From Skeletonema tropicum (taxonomy: Eukaryota > Bacillariophyta > Thalassiosirophyceae > Thalassiosirales > Thalassiosiraceae), in the NCBI GenBank assembly GCA_037178625.1, contig CM074132.1, forward strand, positions 558,001-622,000: a DNA stretch of 64,000 bases, written 5' to 3'. Position numbers and translations under genes: made by a program. The notes beneath the pieces were generated by a model. That model was given only the letters and a program-made list of their open reading frames with translations, was not told the DNA's origin and made no database searches. Positions 42,200-52,195 of this stretch are shown here, in pieces (position 1 is the first letter of the stretch; each line of letters starts with the position of its first letter).

Positions 42200-43351
42200 T
42201 TAGTCCTTGAGGCTTGCAAGAGCAACACCAACTCCAGCCGAAACAACAGTCAAAGGAACCAAAAGCAAACCAGCAACGACACCAGCGGACAATCCAATGA
42301 ATGGAACCTCAGCACCAGAGGCAAAGAGGTAAGCATCCAATCCTCCGGCTGCGGCAGCAGCCAAGAAAAATGCGGGAGGACCAACGTCCAAGGCACCAGC
42401 AACAACGGGCAAGAGGAGGGGGGCACCCTCAACAGCAATAGGAGCAACACCGTTAATCAAAAGTTGTTGGTTGTTGGCAACCAAGGAGAGAAGACCGAGT
42501 TCCTCAAGCTTGGGCAAAAGTGCCTCTGCCTTCTCAAGAGTGAGACCATTCTTTTCGAGCTTGGAGAGGATTCCGAGTTCAGCAGTCTTTTCGACGAGGC
42601 CTAGTTCACGAACACGTGTTAGGACTGCGTACTGTTGGTGGTGGTGAAGAGGCAGTAAAAAACTGGTTAGCGAAGAGAAATTCAACACATGCAACGAGGA
42701 AGCATACATTATGTGTTCCACCAACGATAGAATGCGGTGCAGTAGCTGGCACTTGACGGCGATGACTGTTCTGCTTCAAGCGACATAATAGCTTAAATTG
42801 ATGGAAGGCAATTTGTTGCCGTAGATGTCGGAGGGTTGTTATATTTCTCCACGTCGTTCTACACAAGCGCTTCCACTTTTCTGCTCCATTTCAGTCACAT
42901 ATTGAAGGGCTGCCTTTCCTAAGCAAGAAGCGTCGTAATATTAATCTACAACACTTCACTATAACTTCTTCAATAAGTCACCACATTGCACGTGCCGACA
43001 CGTGCCTGCCGCATGTAATTCTTCGCTGTCGTTTGGAATTATCCAACAGAACAATATTCTTTCACACTCCATAAAACAAACTTCCACTCTACACAAATAC
43101 ACCAACAAATCACTCACCTGCCTGTTGAGCATATTATCCGGATCAACACTGTTCACCCATTTCTTATAATTGGCCTCACCCAAGATAATTTGAGGGGTGT
43201 TCTCCACCTGATCCTCCGCAAAGTCGAAACCAAAATTTTCGTACAAGTTTGTGGCTGGTCGGACCGCTGATGAGTGTGAAGCGGGAGAGAAGGCCGAGGC
43301 GCCAGTGGCGAGAAGAGCGGCGGATGTGAAGAGGGTGGATAGAGGAGCCAT
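42200..43351 (-). CDS. Plastid-targeted DUF1118-like thylakoid protein
   Basis: Three exons: 43351-43118, 42770-42708 and 42631-42200, all with phase-0 GT-AG borders, giving 242 residues. The N-terminus (LFTSAALLATGASAFSPAS) is a textbook signal peptide plus ASAFSP cut site, showing plastid import. After a short linker come YAVLTRVRELGLVEKTAELG and KLEELGLLSLVANN, short leucine-rich helices repeated as in the plant DUF1118 family. Two or three hydrophobic segments follow (PVVAGALDVGPPAFFLAAAA, LSAGVVAGLLLVPLTVVSAG). As I recall, plant DUF1118 proteins include grana-localised factors affecting light-harvesting complex organisation. The family call is by pattern and moderately sure. The 21-codon middle exon is inferred from its borders and phase. 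Confidence 0.65.
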
Positions 43352-43770
43352 TGTGCTATTTAAATTGGTTGTTAAACGATGCCTACTGCGTAGCAAGAGG
43401 AGATCAAAAAGATAGGGAAAAGCAGCGGCGGAGCTCAAGGGCGCATCGGCGTGTTGGTCTTTCGGTTTGGTTGAAGAGGAGTGGCTGACGTATCTCTCTG
43501 GATTAGCTATATGCAAATATAAAACCAATCTGGTCAAATTATGTCGGAACACGTACGCCAGTTTTTGTATTTTTCATCTGTAATAGTGAAAACTACATAA
43601 AAATATTACAGTATCGCTATCATTTGGTGCTTCCCGCACTTTTGATCACTTCCGGACTTTGCTCTTTGCTCTGTAAAATTTGCTCGTTGTCGACGATGTC
43701 GATATATGTGCTCAAAGTGCCTCGTTGCTGTTGCTGTTGCTGCGTTGCTCATCCAGCCATCATCATCACC
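43352..43770. promoter_or_regulatory. Shared upstream region of two plastid-protein genes
   Basis: 419 bases between the divergent ATGs at 43351 and 43771. Both genes carry plastid presequences, so shared control is plausible. No specific site is identified. A GTTGCTGTTGCTG run lies at about 43725-43741. Confidence 0.35.
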
Positions 43771-44805
43771 ATGACACGCCTCAAGCATTCAATAATAGCT
43801 ACCATAAGCTTTGTCATCGGGCAGCAGGCAGCATTTTCACTTGCCTTTCTGACACATCAACAGGAATCAAGACTGCCAACTTTTCTTGCATCATCACCAT
43901 CACCACTTGTTCAAGATGTAGAAACTCCATCAAAAACAACATCATTTACAACTCCAAAGTTTTGTGTCTACATTGAAGATACAGATGCTTACGGAGTTAT
44001 GTACAATAGCAACTATGCGCGTCAATTTGAACGTGCATTGATGCATGCTCCTCGCGACGGCGATGCAAAACGAAAGCAGTGGGTAATGACTGCAATAACT
44101 AACCAGAAATTTCGATCCAGTCCAGCGTTGGGCAGCGAGTACGTTGTGAAGGGTGTACTGGTGGAAACTATAGCTGACAATATAGAAGTGTGGCAGATGG
44201 AAATGGTATCTACCAGTGATGGCAATGCAGATGATGTGATTGTTTACAATGCAGCTACGGTCACGGTAGCATCAACTCCTCATGTAGTTACATCTCCAGA
44301 TGAAGATATCTCTCCTTCGGAGTTGTATCACAAAAAATCATTTCCGTGCTATCCAGATGAATTTGATACGCACATCGATACACAAACACAACAGCGTGCC
44401 TATCACATCCCAATGCGATCAGTTTCCAACTTCTTTGAACGTCATCGGACGATCTACCTTGGTGGACCTGATAAGTTGCGCGAGCTTCAAGAAGAGGATG
44501 GTATTCTGTTTGTAGTCACTGCAATGAACGATGGAGAGGTATGGCTAGATGCCATGGAAGGTGCGAATCATCTTGGAAAAGATGTAATCGTCGAAACCAA
44601 GTTTGTTGCGAAGAGGCGTGGTATGGTTTTGGAATGCTATCATCGATTATTGATGGAAATGGATATTAATTGTGATGATGACGTCAATGCTTCGAAATCA
44701 AGGAAATTACTAGCGAAAGCAACCATGACTGTGATGGCATTGAACAGAGATACACATCGTCCCACATCACAGTTGCCACAGTGGCTGATGGATTTAATAT
44801 CATGA
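43771..44805 (+). CDS. Hotdog-fold thioesterase, plastid-targeted
   Basis: 344 residues from the ATG at 43771. The frame opens further upstream, but only this start leaves a proper signal peptide (SIIATISFVIGQQAAFSLAF) with a phenylalanine-centred cut site. The first hotdog domain has CVYIEDTDAYGVMYNSNYARQF, the 4HBT family's active-site segment with the catalytic-type aspartate, followed by ERALMHA. A second, more divergent half (IPMRSVSNFFERHRTIYLGG; VVTAMNDGEVWLDAM; VIVETKFVAKRRGMVLECYH) looks like a second hotdog domain. Such enzymes cleave acyl-CoA or acyl-ACP; in plastids they can release fatty acids or act on 1,4-dihydroxy-2-naphthoyl-CoA. The substrate is not assigned. Part of this gene (44083-44260) is duplicated at 46591-46774. 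Confidence 0.75.
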   Translation: MTRLKHSIIATISFVIGQQAAFSLAFLTHQQESRLPTFLASSPSPLVQDVETPSKTTSFTTPKFCVYIEDTDAYGVMYNSNYARQFERALMHAPRDGDAKRKQWVMTAITNQKFRSSPALGSEYVVKGVLVETIADNIEVWQMEMVSTSDGNADDVIVYNAATVTVASTPHVVTSPDEDISPSELYHKKSFPCYPDEFDTHIDTQTQQRAYHIPMRSVSNFFERHRTIYLGGPDKLRELQEEDGILFVVTAMNDGEVWLDAMEGANHLGKDVIVETKFVAKRRGMVLECYHRLLMEMDINCDDDVNASKSRKLLAKATMTVMALNRDTHRPTSQLPQWLMDLIS

Positions 44806-45323
44806 GCATAAGTATCATGCCGTGCCATCAATTAACGATGAAAGGAAGTGGTTATTAGCGCATCATTGAGTCTTATGAGCAGTAATCACGACGTATGTAA
44901 CCACTGTGTGAATTCCTGCCCGCATGCAGCCCGCAGTTCTTCAACGAAAGTATTGTAAAACAGTGTGACAGAAACGCGAACAGCTCGTTCGTCATGTGTC
45001 TTTTTGTATGTGCTATATACCTACTTGCAGTTGATAACGGTATTACGCATGTGTGAACCGAGTAATTTTGAATTTCTTCTGTTACGGAAGGAAATGAGGC
45101 CCGTAGGACACGCGACAAGACGTGGTTCGCAATTCAGCAGTAAGTGGCCTTCTAATTCAGTTCAGGGGCAGTAAGTTATCTCGCCGATCGCCGATGTAAT
45201 TATCCCGGATAGTTCAAATTCTCTAGTGAACGCTCAACGCGCTTCGCGACAACGCCAACGCGGACTAATAATTTGAATTATTCATCTGGATCAGCAACCT
45301 AAAACCTAACCACTCCCATTCCC
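44806..45323. other. Intergenic, upstream flank of MYND copy A
   Basis: From about 45081 the sequence is duplicated at 46853 and in part at about 9001. No gene. It probably holds the MYND promoter. Confidence 0.5.
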
Positions 45324-46223
45324 ATGCCATCGGCATCGGTTTCGAGGAAGAAGGCCAAAGGCAAGGCACGTAAAGGTAAAGCTGCTAAGGCTAAGAAGGA
45401 AGCTTCCGCACCCCCAAAGGATTTTACAGAGATAACATTGGATAGTTGGCTAACATCATGTGATGATGAGCATGGGAATAAGAGATGCCAGCACGGATGT
45501 GAACTGTCATCAATACCCAAGTCCAAGTCGGAACATGATTGCAGAGATTTCGCAATGCAATACGCAAGAGATTTCCTCTTTGAAATCTGCCGTATGTTCG
45601 GAAGTGACAACAAAAACGATCTGAAAAATGTGTCATTGGCCTCCAAGGACTTTAATCTCGTGGGACATTGCGTGCAACAAAGCGAATTATTTGCTGCAGC
45701 CATCGAGGACATGGATGAAAAGTATCCTGAAGTATTTGACGATCCGAGCATGATGAAGTGGGCAATATCATTCTACCATTCCAGGGGAACACAAGATGTG
45801 ATTGACGGGAACATGAAGCGAGCTCAACATGCTGCCATATGTGCTGAGTTACTCGATTGGTACTTGAGGTTTGATGACTTGGCCGACACTAAACTGCATG
45901 ATATGTTGCAAGCGAACGACAAAGCAATCTATTCCTACTTCAGGAAGCGCAGCGCTTGCTCCTGTTTGGATGAGAAGGAGAAGCGAAAACAGTACAAAGG
46001 CGTGAAGAAGATGGGTGTTTGCTGCAATGACCAGTGTTCTCTCCCCGGAAGATTGGTTGAACGCAGCAGTCTGTTGTACTGTACAGGTTGTAAGATCGCT
46101 CATTATTGTTCTGCAGAGTGTCAAAAGGTAAACTGGAAGCACCACAAGAATCAATGCGCAAGTATGGCGAAGCTTAATGCGTTCGGATATGCGCTGAAGA
46201 TCGCTGAAGGTGAAGAGATCTAG
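45324..46223 (+). CDS. MYND zinc-finger protein, copy A
   Basis: 299 residues, single exon. The N-terminus is lysine/alanine-rich (KKAKGKARKGKAAKAKK), which may be a nuclear signal. A helical middle (DFAMQYARDFLFEICRMFGS, AAICAELLDWYLRFDDLADT) is followed by a C-terminal MYND finger at about 231-278. The finger ligands are in CCNDQC, YCTGCK, YCSAEC and KHHKNQC. MYND fingers bind proline-rich peptides and recruit partner proteins; the partner here is unknown. It is over 95 percent identical by eye to copy B at 47162, with small differences in the lysine-rich tail and a few substitutions. It sits in a tandem duplication with a thioesterase and an SLC10-like gene. A third copy at 9130 is dead. 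Confidence 0.85.
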   Translation: MPSASVSRKKAKGKARKGKAAKAKKEASAPPKDFTEITLDSWLTSCDDEHGNKRCQHGCELSSIPKSKSEHDCRDFAMQYARDFLFEICRMFGSDNKNDLKNVSLASKDFNLVGHCVQQSELFAAAIEDMDEKYPEVFDDPSMMKWAISFYHSRGTQDVIDGNMKRAQHAAICAELLDWYLRFDDLADTKLHDMLQANDKAIYSYFRKRSACSCLDEKEKRKQYKGVKKMGVCCNDQCSLPGRLVERSSLLYCTGCKIAHYCSAECQKVNWKHHKNQCASMAKLNAFGYALKIAEGEEI

Positions 46224-46291
46224 CAGCTCAGCAGACTTAGTTTGCTAGGTCAAGTACTTAGGAAATATATGTTATGCATGTGTTAGTTTAA

Positions 46292-46590
46292 TCAAGAATC
46301 TGTTTTATTGTCAATTACGCCTTGTTCCATCTCGTCTTGTATTGTTGTTTCATCTGGGCCGCCGCTGGCAGTTCCATCATCACTCTTTTCTTCTTGACGT
46401 ACACTACTCATTTCAGCTTCTCTCTTCTGGACATACGCAGCAACGTACGGAGCAACGAAACTTCCTATTACCAACTGCATTGGATGCCATATAAGCAGCG
46501 GTAAGGTATAGAGCCTTGATCGGAAAGGAATATGAAAGATTAGAATAATGATACATTTGAACAAGAATACCTTAAATTCGACACACAGCT
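46292..46590 (-). pseudogene. 3' fragment of the SLC10A7-like gene
   Basis: Nearly identical to 48118-48417: the last exon of the SLC10-like transporter ([18 protein letters not shown] and an acidic tail) plus part of its last intron. Identity stops at 46590, inside the intron, where thioesterase-derived sequence begins. With no upstream exons it cannot make a transporter. Confidence 0.88.
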
Positions 46591-46774
46591 GTAATGACTG
46601 CAATAGCAATAACTAACCAGAAATTTCGATCAAGTCCAGCGTTGGGCAGCGAGTACGTTGTGAAGGGTGTACTGGTGGAAACTATAGCTGACAATATAGA
46701 AGTGTGGCAGATGGAAATGGTATCTACCAGTGATGGCAATGCAGATGATGTGATTGTTTACAATGCAGCTACGG
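46591..46774 (+). pseudogene. Internal fragment of the thioesterase gene
   Basis: Matches 44083-44260 of the hotdog thioesterase almost perfectly; a 6-base AGCAAT insertion near 46603 is the main difference. It codes for NQKFRSSPALGSEYVVKG and the following stretch only. The join to the SLC10 fragment at 46590/46591 marks the duplication breakpoint. From 46775 to 46852 is filler of unknown origin. Confidence 0.88.
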
Positions 46775-47161
46775 TTTTTGTTAGTGTTTTGTGTGGGATT
46801 TAGCCACGGTACCATTTTTGTCGAGGTACGATTTAGTTCCCGCCAGTAGTATGTTACGGAAGGAAAATGAAAAATGAGGCCCATAGGACACGCGACAAGA
46901 CGCAAGACATGGTTCGCAGTTCAGCAGTAGGTCTTCTACATAATTCAGTTCTAGCAGGGGCAGTTCGATATCTCGCCGATGCCGATGTAATTATCCCGGA
47001 TAGTTCAAGTTCTCTGTCTCAGACACTTGGCAGTGAACGCTCAATGCGCTCAGATACAATCTGATACAATGCCAACGCGGACTATATAATAATTTGAATT
47101 ATACCTTAATCATCTGGATCAGCAACCTAACCTAACCCTAACCACTCCCATTCCCATTCCC

Positions 47162-48049
47162 ATGCCATCGGTTTCAAGGGAGAAGGCCAAAGGCAAGGCA
47201 CGTAAAGCTGCTAAGGCTAAGAAGGAAGCTTCCGCACCCCCAAAGGATTTTACAGAGATAACATTGGATAGTTGGCTAACATCATGTGATGATGAGCATG
47301 GGAATAAGAGATGCCAGCACGGATGTGAACTGTCATCAATGCCCAAGTCCAAGTCGGAACATGATTGCAGAGATTTCGCAATGCAATACGCAAGAGATTT
47401 CCTCTTTGAAATCTGCCGTATGTTCGGAAGTGACAACAAAAACGATCTGAAAAATGTGTCATTGGCCTCCAAGGACTTTAATCTCGTGGGACATTGCGTG
47501 CAACAAAGCGAATTATTTGCTGCAGCCATCGAGGACATGGATGAAAAGTATCCTGAAGTATTTGACGATCCGAGCATGATGAAGTGGGCAATATCATTCT
47601 ACCATTCCAGGGGAACACAAGAAGTGATTGACGGGAACATGAAGCGAGCTCAACATGCTGCCATATGTGCTGAGTTACTCGATTGGTACTTGAGGTTTGA
47701 TGACTTGGCCGACACTAAACTGCATGATATGTTGCAAGCGAACGACAAAGCAATCTATTCCTACTTCAGGAAGCGCAGCGCTTGCTCCTGTTTGGATGAG
47801 AAGGAGAAGCGAAAACAGTACAAAGGCGTAAAGAAGATGGGTGTTTGCTGCAATGACCAGTGTTCTCTCCCCGGAAGATTGGTTGAACGCAGCAGTCTGT
47901 TGTACTGTACAGGTTGTAAGATCGCTCATTATTGTTCTGCAGAGTGTCAAAAGGTAAACTGGAAGCACCACAAGAATCAATGCGCAAGTATGGCGAAGCT
48001 TAATACGTTCGGATATGCGCTGAAGATCGCTGAAGGTGAAGAGATCTAG
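47162..48049 (+). CDS. MYND zinc-finger protein, copy B
   Basis: 295 residues, single exon. Same architecture as copy A: lysine-rich start, helical middle and C-terminal MYND finger with all cysteine and histidine ligands kept (CCNDQC, YCTGCK, YCSAEC, KHHKNQC). It differs by a four-residue shorter N-terminal lysine tract and a handful of substitutions (for example Glu for Asp in GTQEVIDG). Both open frames being intact suggests either very recent duplication or selection on both. The 5' flank has diverged more than the coding part, with several small indels, so expression may differ. Confidence 0.85.
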   Translation: MPSVSREKAKGKARKAAKAKKEASAPPKDFTEITLDSWLTSCDDEHGNKRCQHGCELSSMPKSKSEHDCRDFAMQYARDFLFEICRMFGSDNKNDLKNVSLASKDFNLVGHCVQQSELFAAAIEDMDEKYPEVFDDPSMMKWAISFYHSRGTQEVIDGNMKRAQHAAICAELLDWYLRFDDLADTKLHDMLQANDKAIYSYFRKRSACSCLDEKEKRKQYKGVKKMGVCCNDQCSLPGRLVERSSLLYCTGCKIAHYCSAECQKVNWKHHKNQCASMAKLNTFGYALKIAEGEEI

Positions 48050-48117
48050 CAGCTCAGCAGACTTAGTTTGCTAGGTCAAGTAGTTAGGAAATATATGTTA
48101 TGCATGTGTTAGTTTAA

Positions 48118-49592
48118 TCAAGAATCTGTTTTATTGTCAATTACGCCTTGTTCCATCTCGTCTTGTATTGTTGTTTCATCTGGGCCGCCGCTGGCAGTTC
48201 CATCATCACTCTTTTCTTCTTGACGTACACTACTCATTTCAGCTTCTCTCTTCTGGACATGCGCAGCAACGTACGGAGCAACGAAACTTCCTATTACCAA
48301 CTGCATTGGATGCCATATAAGCAGCGGTAAGGTATAGAGCCTTGATCGGAAAGGAATATGAAAGATTAGAATAATGATACGTATGAACAAGAATACATTA
48401 AATTCGACACACAGCTTCAAGCTCACTCACCCCACCATTGGATTAGACTCATAGATTGCATTGATCAATGGGACACCCATTGCAACTGTCTTGTGTGTGC
48501 ATCCAAAGAGGCCCATCGCTTGCAACTTTGGCTCATTCCGAAAGAGCACTCGTAAACATGCCCAAGCCAACGCCATTACCACACAAAGCATCAAGAACTG
48601 CATTGCAATCATCAAAAATATTTGTCCAACTGTGCAGTGTAAAGGATATCGATGAGATGAGAAAGTTACAACAGAAAAATGATAAGATGTCAATACAGAT
48701 GCCAATACAAGCTAGAATTACCGACAAACTTACCATCTGCCTCCATCCCTTGCAAGAAAGTTTTACAAAACACAGTATAAATAATGAACAACAAACAACA
48801 CTCCTGCGCCTTCTTAAAATGCTTCTTATACTTCTTCACAAACTCTTTCGCAGGTGGTACAAAATGTTGCAATACCTGCCCGACAAAGATTGGTAACACA
48901 ACTCTCAACCCCAGTTTGAAAAATACATTTCCCATATCAACTTCACCACGCACACCCAAATACCCAAGAATCAGTGCTGGACTTAGAAATATACCCACAA
49001 GATTACCCACGGCTGCATTGAATATAGCCGCGGCTTCATCCCCACCTGCACTTTTGGTTAGTACCAATACCATGTTGATTGTAATCGGTAATGATGCACA
49101 TATCGTCATTCCATCCGCAAGACTTTGTGACAATGCATCCACTTGTACCATAAATCTCGAAAATCCAAATACGATACTACTCACCACACCAAAATTGAAT
49201 AATTGTACGAATAGATTAAATGGTAATCGTTGGAATGCTTTTTTGAATTCTTCCGTTTTGATCCCCATCCCGGCGAGGATAAAGATGAAGATAACAGCGA
49301 TCCATGTGGCGGTAATTTGAGGTGCGAGGTATTGTGCCCCGAGGGGTGGGTAGGCGAAGGCTAGAAGGATGAGGATTAGGGCCTTGATTAGGAAGGAGTG
49401 TGTTCCGTAGATGTCTTGACATTTGGACCAAATTCGTTTGGAGAGTGATTGTGTTGGTACATTATCGCTTGCGCTTGTGCTTGCATTCTCTTGCTCTTGT
49501 GATGGATGGTTTAGAGCGTTTTCTAGGCTGTGCACTTCATGGACGCTCACGCCCACTACACTTGCATTGATTGGTGTTCTTTCGTTTGTCAT
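48118..49592 (-). CDS. SLC10A7/RCH1-like transporter
   Basis: Three exons: 49592-48734, 48629-48431 and 48340-48118, with GT-AG introns of 104 and 90 bp, giving about 426 residues. The core matches the SLC10A7 branch of the bile acid:sodium symporter superfamily. Visible segments are [20 protein letters not shown], a long helix around [17 protein letters not shown], the family block [24 protein letters not shown] (here [20 protein letters not shown]), [19 protein letters not shown], and [13 protein letters not shown]. About ten membrane segments are expected. SLC10A7 and yeast RCH1 affect cellular calcium rather than carrying bile acids; plant relatives are plastid transporters. There is no plastid presequence here (hydrophilic N-terminus of about 65 residues), so a plasma or Golgi membrane place is more likely. 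The last exon is duplicated at 46292. Confidence 0.85.
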
Positions 49593-49823
49593 GCTGTTGT
49601 GATTAGATGCATACTTCTTATGTAGCGACTGCTAATGAAAATGAAATATAGGATGGATGGATGGAGCAGGAAAGCTCGAAGCTGATGATGCGAGTGCAAA
49701 AAAAGCAAACACATAACACGCGCCCAAAAAAGCCACGTCACACAACGCACAAAGCAAACCACCGACCCCTCTGCGAAAGAACACCGCCACTTTGCTCACA
49801 ATCAAACCACCCCAACAACAACC

Positions 49824-50381
49824 ATGAAGACAACCTCTCTCCTCCTCCTAGCCTCACTCGCCACCACCACCTCCGCCTTCGGCTCCTTCGGCAAACCCAA
49901 GACTGCCACACCCAAACTTCCCCTCCCCACCTTTGACGACGCCACACAACGCTACGTCAAAAGTCCCGACGATGATGGAGTTATGCCCTACGATGCCATC
50001 GGGGCGGCGTTGCGTCATGGTCCTGTTCCATTCTTTACTCGTCTCACGAATGCCGATGAGTATGAGCAGGGTGTACTAAAGTACATGGGTACGGCGAAGG
50101 TATCACGAGCCGAGGCAGTGGGCAACGTCGACGCCAAGCTCAACAATCCCATGGATTGGGCATACCAAAAGATGGAAGAAAAGAATGGCAAACCTAAAAT
50201 TGATTATACTCGCTTAGATCCCAAGCAGGCTGCATTGACAAGTATTTGGGCATTTGGAATTACCCCCTTGGCGATTAATGTGATTGCTAGTACGGTGGGA
50301 CAGTTTAACAGTGAGCCTGGTCCTTGTATTTCCAAGGCTTTTGAGGGTTTGGGTATCTGTAGTGAATACATCCCTAAATAA
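49824..50381 (+). CDS. Small plastid-targeted membrane protein, unknown function
   Basis: 185 residues. The start [20 protein letters not shown] is a signal peptide with an ASAF-type cut site, then a basic, proline-rich transit stretch. The mature part has [39 protein letters not shown] and, near the end, one hydrophobic segment ([20 protein letters not shown]), followed by [18 protein letters not shown] with two cysteines. This looks like a thylakoid or envelope protein with one membrane span, perhaps a photosystem or antenna accessory subunit, but I cannot name the family. Codon use is strongly biased to C-ending codons, as in highly expressed genes. Confidence 0.7.
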   Translation: MKTTSLLLLASLATTTSAFGSFGKPKTATPKLPLPTFDDATQRYVKSPDDDGVMPYDAIGAALRHGPVPFFTRLTNADEYEQGVLKYMGTAKVSRAEAVGNVDAKLNNPMDWAYQKMEEKNGKPKIDYTRLDPKQAALTSIWAFGITPLAINVIASTVGQFNSEPGPCISKAFEGLGICSEYIPK

Positions 50382-50797
50382 ACGAAAGAGAGAGAGAGAT
50401 GTCTGGGTGTTGTTGTAGATTGAAAAGAGGTGATTTATAAGGAGTGTAGACGAATCTTATATTGTTTCAAAAAAAGCAGCTTTCTTTCTCATCGTTTCTG
50501 TATCCAAGACTGTAACTGTGTGAAATGTTGTGTTGCAGGCATTGGTTCTATTACTCACAAGCCTTACATATACGATGTACAGATGTGGAAGTTGCAAGAG
50601 AACATATCTTAACTGTTTGCCAGGAACGTAGTTACAACTTTGGATCTCAGTATAAGTACCTACAAAATAACTTTTCAAAAATTATTTACCATAGTTTTTT
50701 GTCCACCCTCTATACATATCTACACGAACTGGGTGAGATTCCTCTATATTTGTCACCAATGCACTGAAGTCAATGCATGAAACAATGCCTTCTTCAA
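50382..50797. other. Intergenic, convergent 3' flanks
   Basis: A short (GA)n run at 50386-50398, otherwise no structure. Small frames here have no coding character. Confidence 0.4.
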
Positions 50798-51379
50798 TTA
50801 TTGACACCGTAGTCGTAATATTGGCTGGCCACTATTGCCAGTCCCCTCAGGGTCAGGACTTGTCTCCTCTTCTTGGAAAAAGTTTGGATTCCACGAACTA
50901 GTGCTACTCCAAGGACTACAGCTTGCTGTGGCCACTGTACCAAATGAAGTTGGACTACATCCCGTATTCGTACACTCAATGATGTCAACATTATCATCGA
51001 CACTGCACTCAATGATGTTTACACCCTCTCCTTCTCCAAAGATCATTTCGTAGAAGGTGTCCAATGGGGTGCTGCAGCAATCGTCCCGTCCTCCCGTAGC
51101 GCTGTCACTTATTTGCTCCTTTTCCTCCGTATTATGCGCCGGTTGTACAGGATCAACAATCTGTTCAACTATATAGGGTTCATGCACGTAGCTGATATTC
51201 ACAGTAGGTGCCGTCGCCTGATCATCAATATCATCAATGTTGTCTTCTATCACACCCTTCTTTGTGATTTTACGGCCAAAGCTAAACTTCTTCTTTGATG
51301 AGTTGGACACGGGTGATGATGATGATGAACTTTGTTGAACATCAGATGATGCATTTTTTCCAGAGGGAAACACCACCAT
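50798..51379 (-). CDS. Acidic serine-rich hypothetical protein
   Basis: 193 residues, single exon. It has a Ser/Lys-rich start with SSKKKFSFGRKITKKGVIED, an acidic middle, and the stretch CSTPLDTFYEMIFGEGEG, the only part that looks folded. The C-terminal half is rich in Ser, Thr, Cys and Pro. No membrane segment or known motif. The 5' part of a second copy, with an in-frame stop, lies at 53704-53870, so this gene is the left partner of a tandem duplication with the GFA and cyclophilin genes. Confidence 0.5.
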   Translation of the reverse strand: MVVFPSGKNASSDVQQSSSSSSPVSNSSKKKFSFGRKITKKGVIEDNIDDIDDQATAPTVNISYVHEPYIVEQIVDPVQPAHNTEEKEQISDSATGGRDDCCSTPLDTFYEMIFGEGEGVNIIECSVDDNVDIIECTNTGCSPTSFGTVATASCSPWSSTSSWNPNFFQEEETSPDPEGTGNSGQPILRLRCQ

Positions 51380-51867
51380 TGTGCATTGGATTATTTATGT
51401 TCTACCGCGTTATTTCAAACAGAACCACCTTCGTCTACCACCTTGTTCGCCGTAGTCTTGCTGATTGCTTTCTATTAAGATACCGCCGTCTATGTGGCCA
51501 TTTCCATTTCCCTTCCACAACCTGACTGCGTCTTATATACTGCTACTGTGCCAGAAACTACAAACACGATAGCGAGAGCAGGCGGGCGCTGGGCGATGGC
51601 CTTTTTGAATTTGAATCCAAGACACAATTCACCTCAATCTTTTACAGTAAATGAGAAAGCCATCTCGGAACGAACAAAGCAACCGCGCAGCGTATGGAAT
51701 CTAATTCGGGGCCTTTCCCATAATCTTAGCGAACAAACACGTTGGAATTAGTATTATATCTTCGCTGTGATGGGATGCAGGAGGCAGTTCACGAACACAG
51801 CGCTTTGTATAAGTAGAAGTATGTACTTACATATCTAGGAGTATGGTACGACAATACTTACCTACCC

Positions 51868-52016
51868 CGAACTAAACCCCCCCACCCGCCAATTCCCCCC
51901 TCCCGTTTCTACTAGTACTTACTAGGGAATTAGTATATGACTATTCCGAAAGTCAGACCCCCTACTTAGAACAGACTAGCCAAATTTTTTAGACTCCCCG
52001 GGGGTTTTAGTTGGAG
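51868..52016. mobile_element. Possible small inverted-repeat element
   Basis: CGAACTAAACCCCCCC at about 51868 and GGGGGTTTTAGTTGG at about 51999 are imperfect inverted repeats around a C-rich interior, upstream of GFA copy 1. The equivalent place upstream of copy 2 lacks it and holds another element instead. Confidence 0.4.
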
Positions 52017-52195
52017 GTTCTCTGTATGTCGCATCGCGCATGACTTCAGATGACTTCTCATCAAAAAATCTTTAGACTGCATGCCACATGCCGCTTGTGG
52101 CCTGCTTGTGGCTCCATCAACAACATCACGATGACCATTTTCATCCTATCCTAAGTAACACTGCATAACATTGTCTGATTTCTCAATCACCAACC

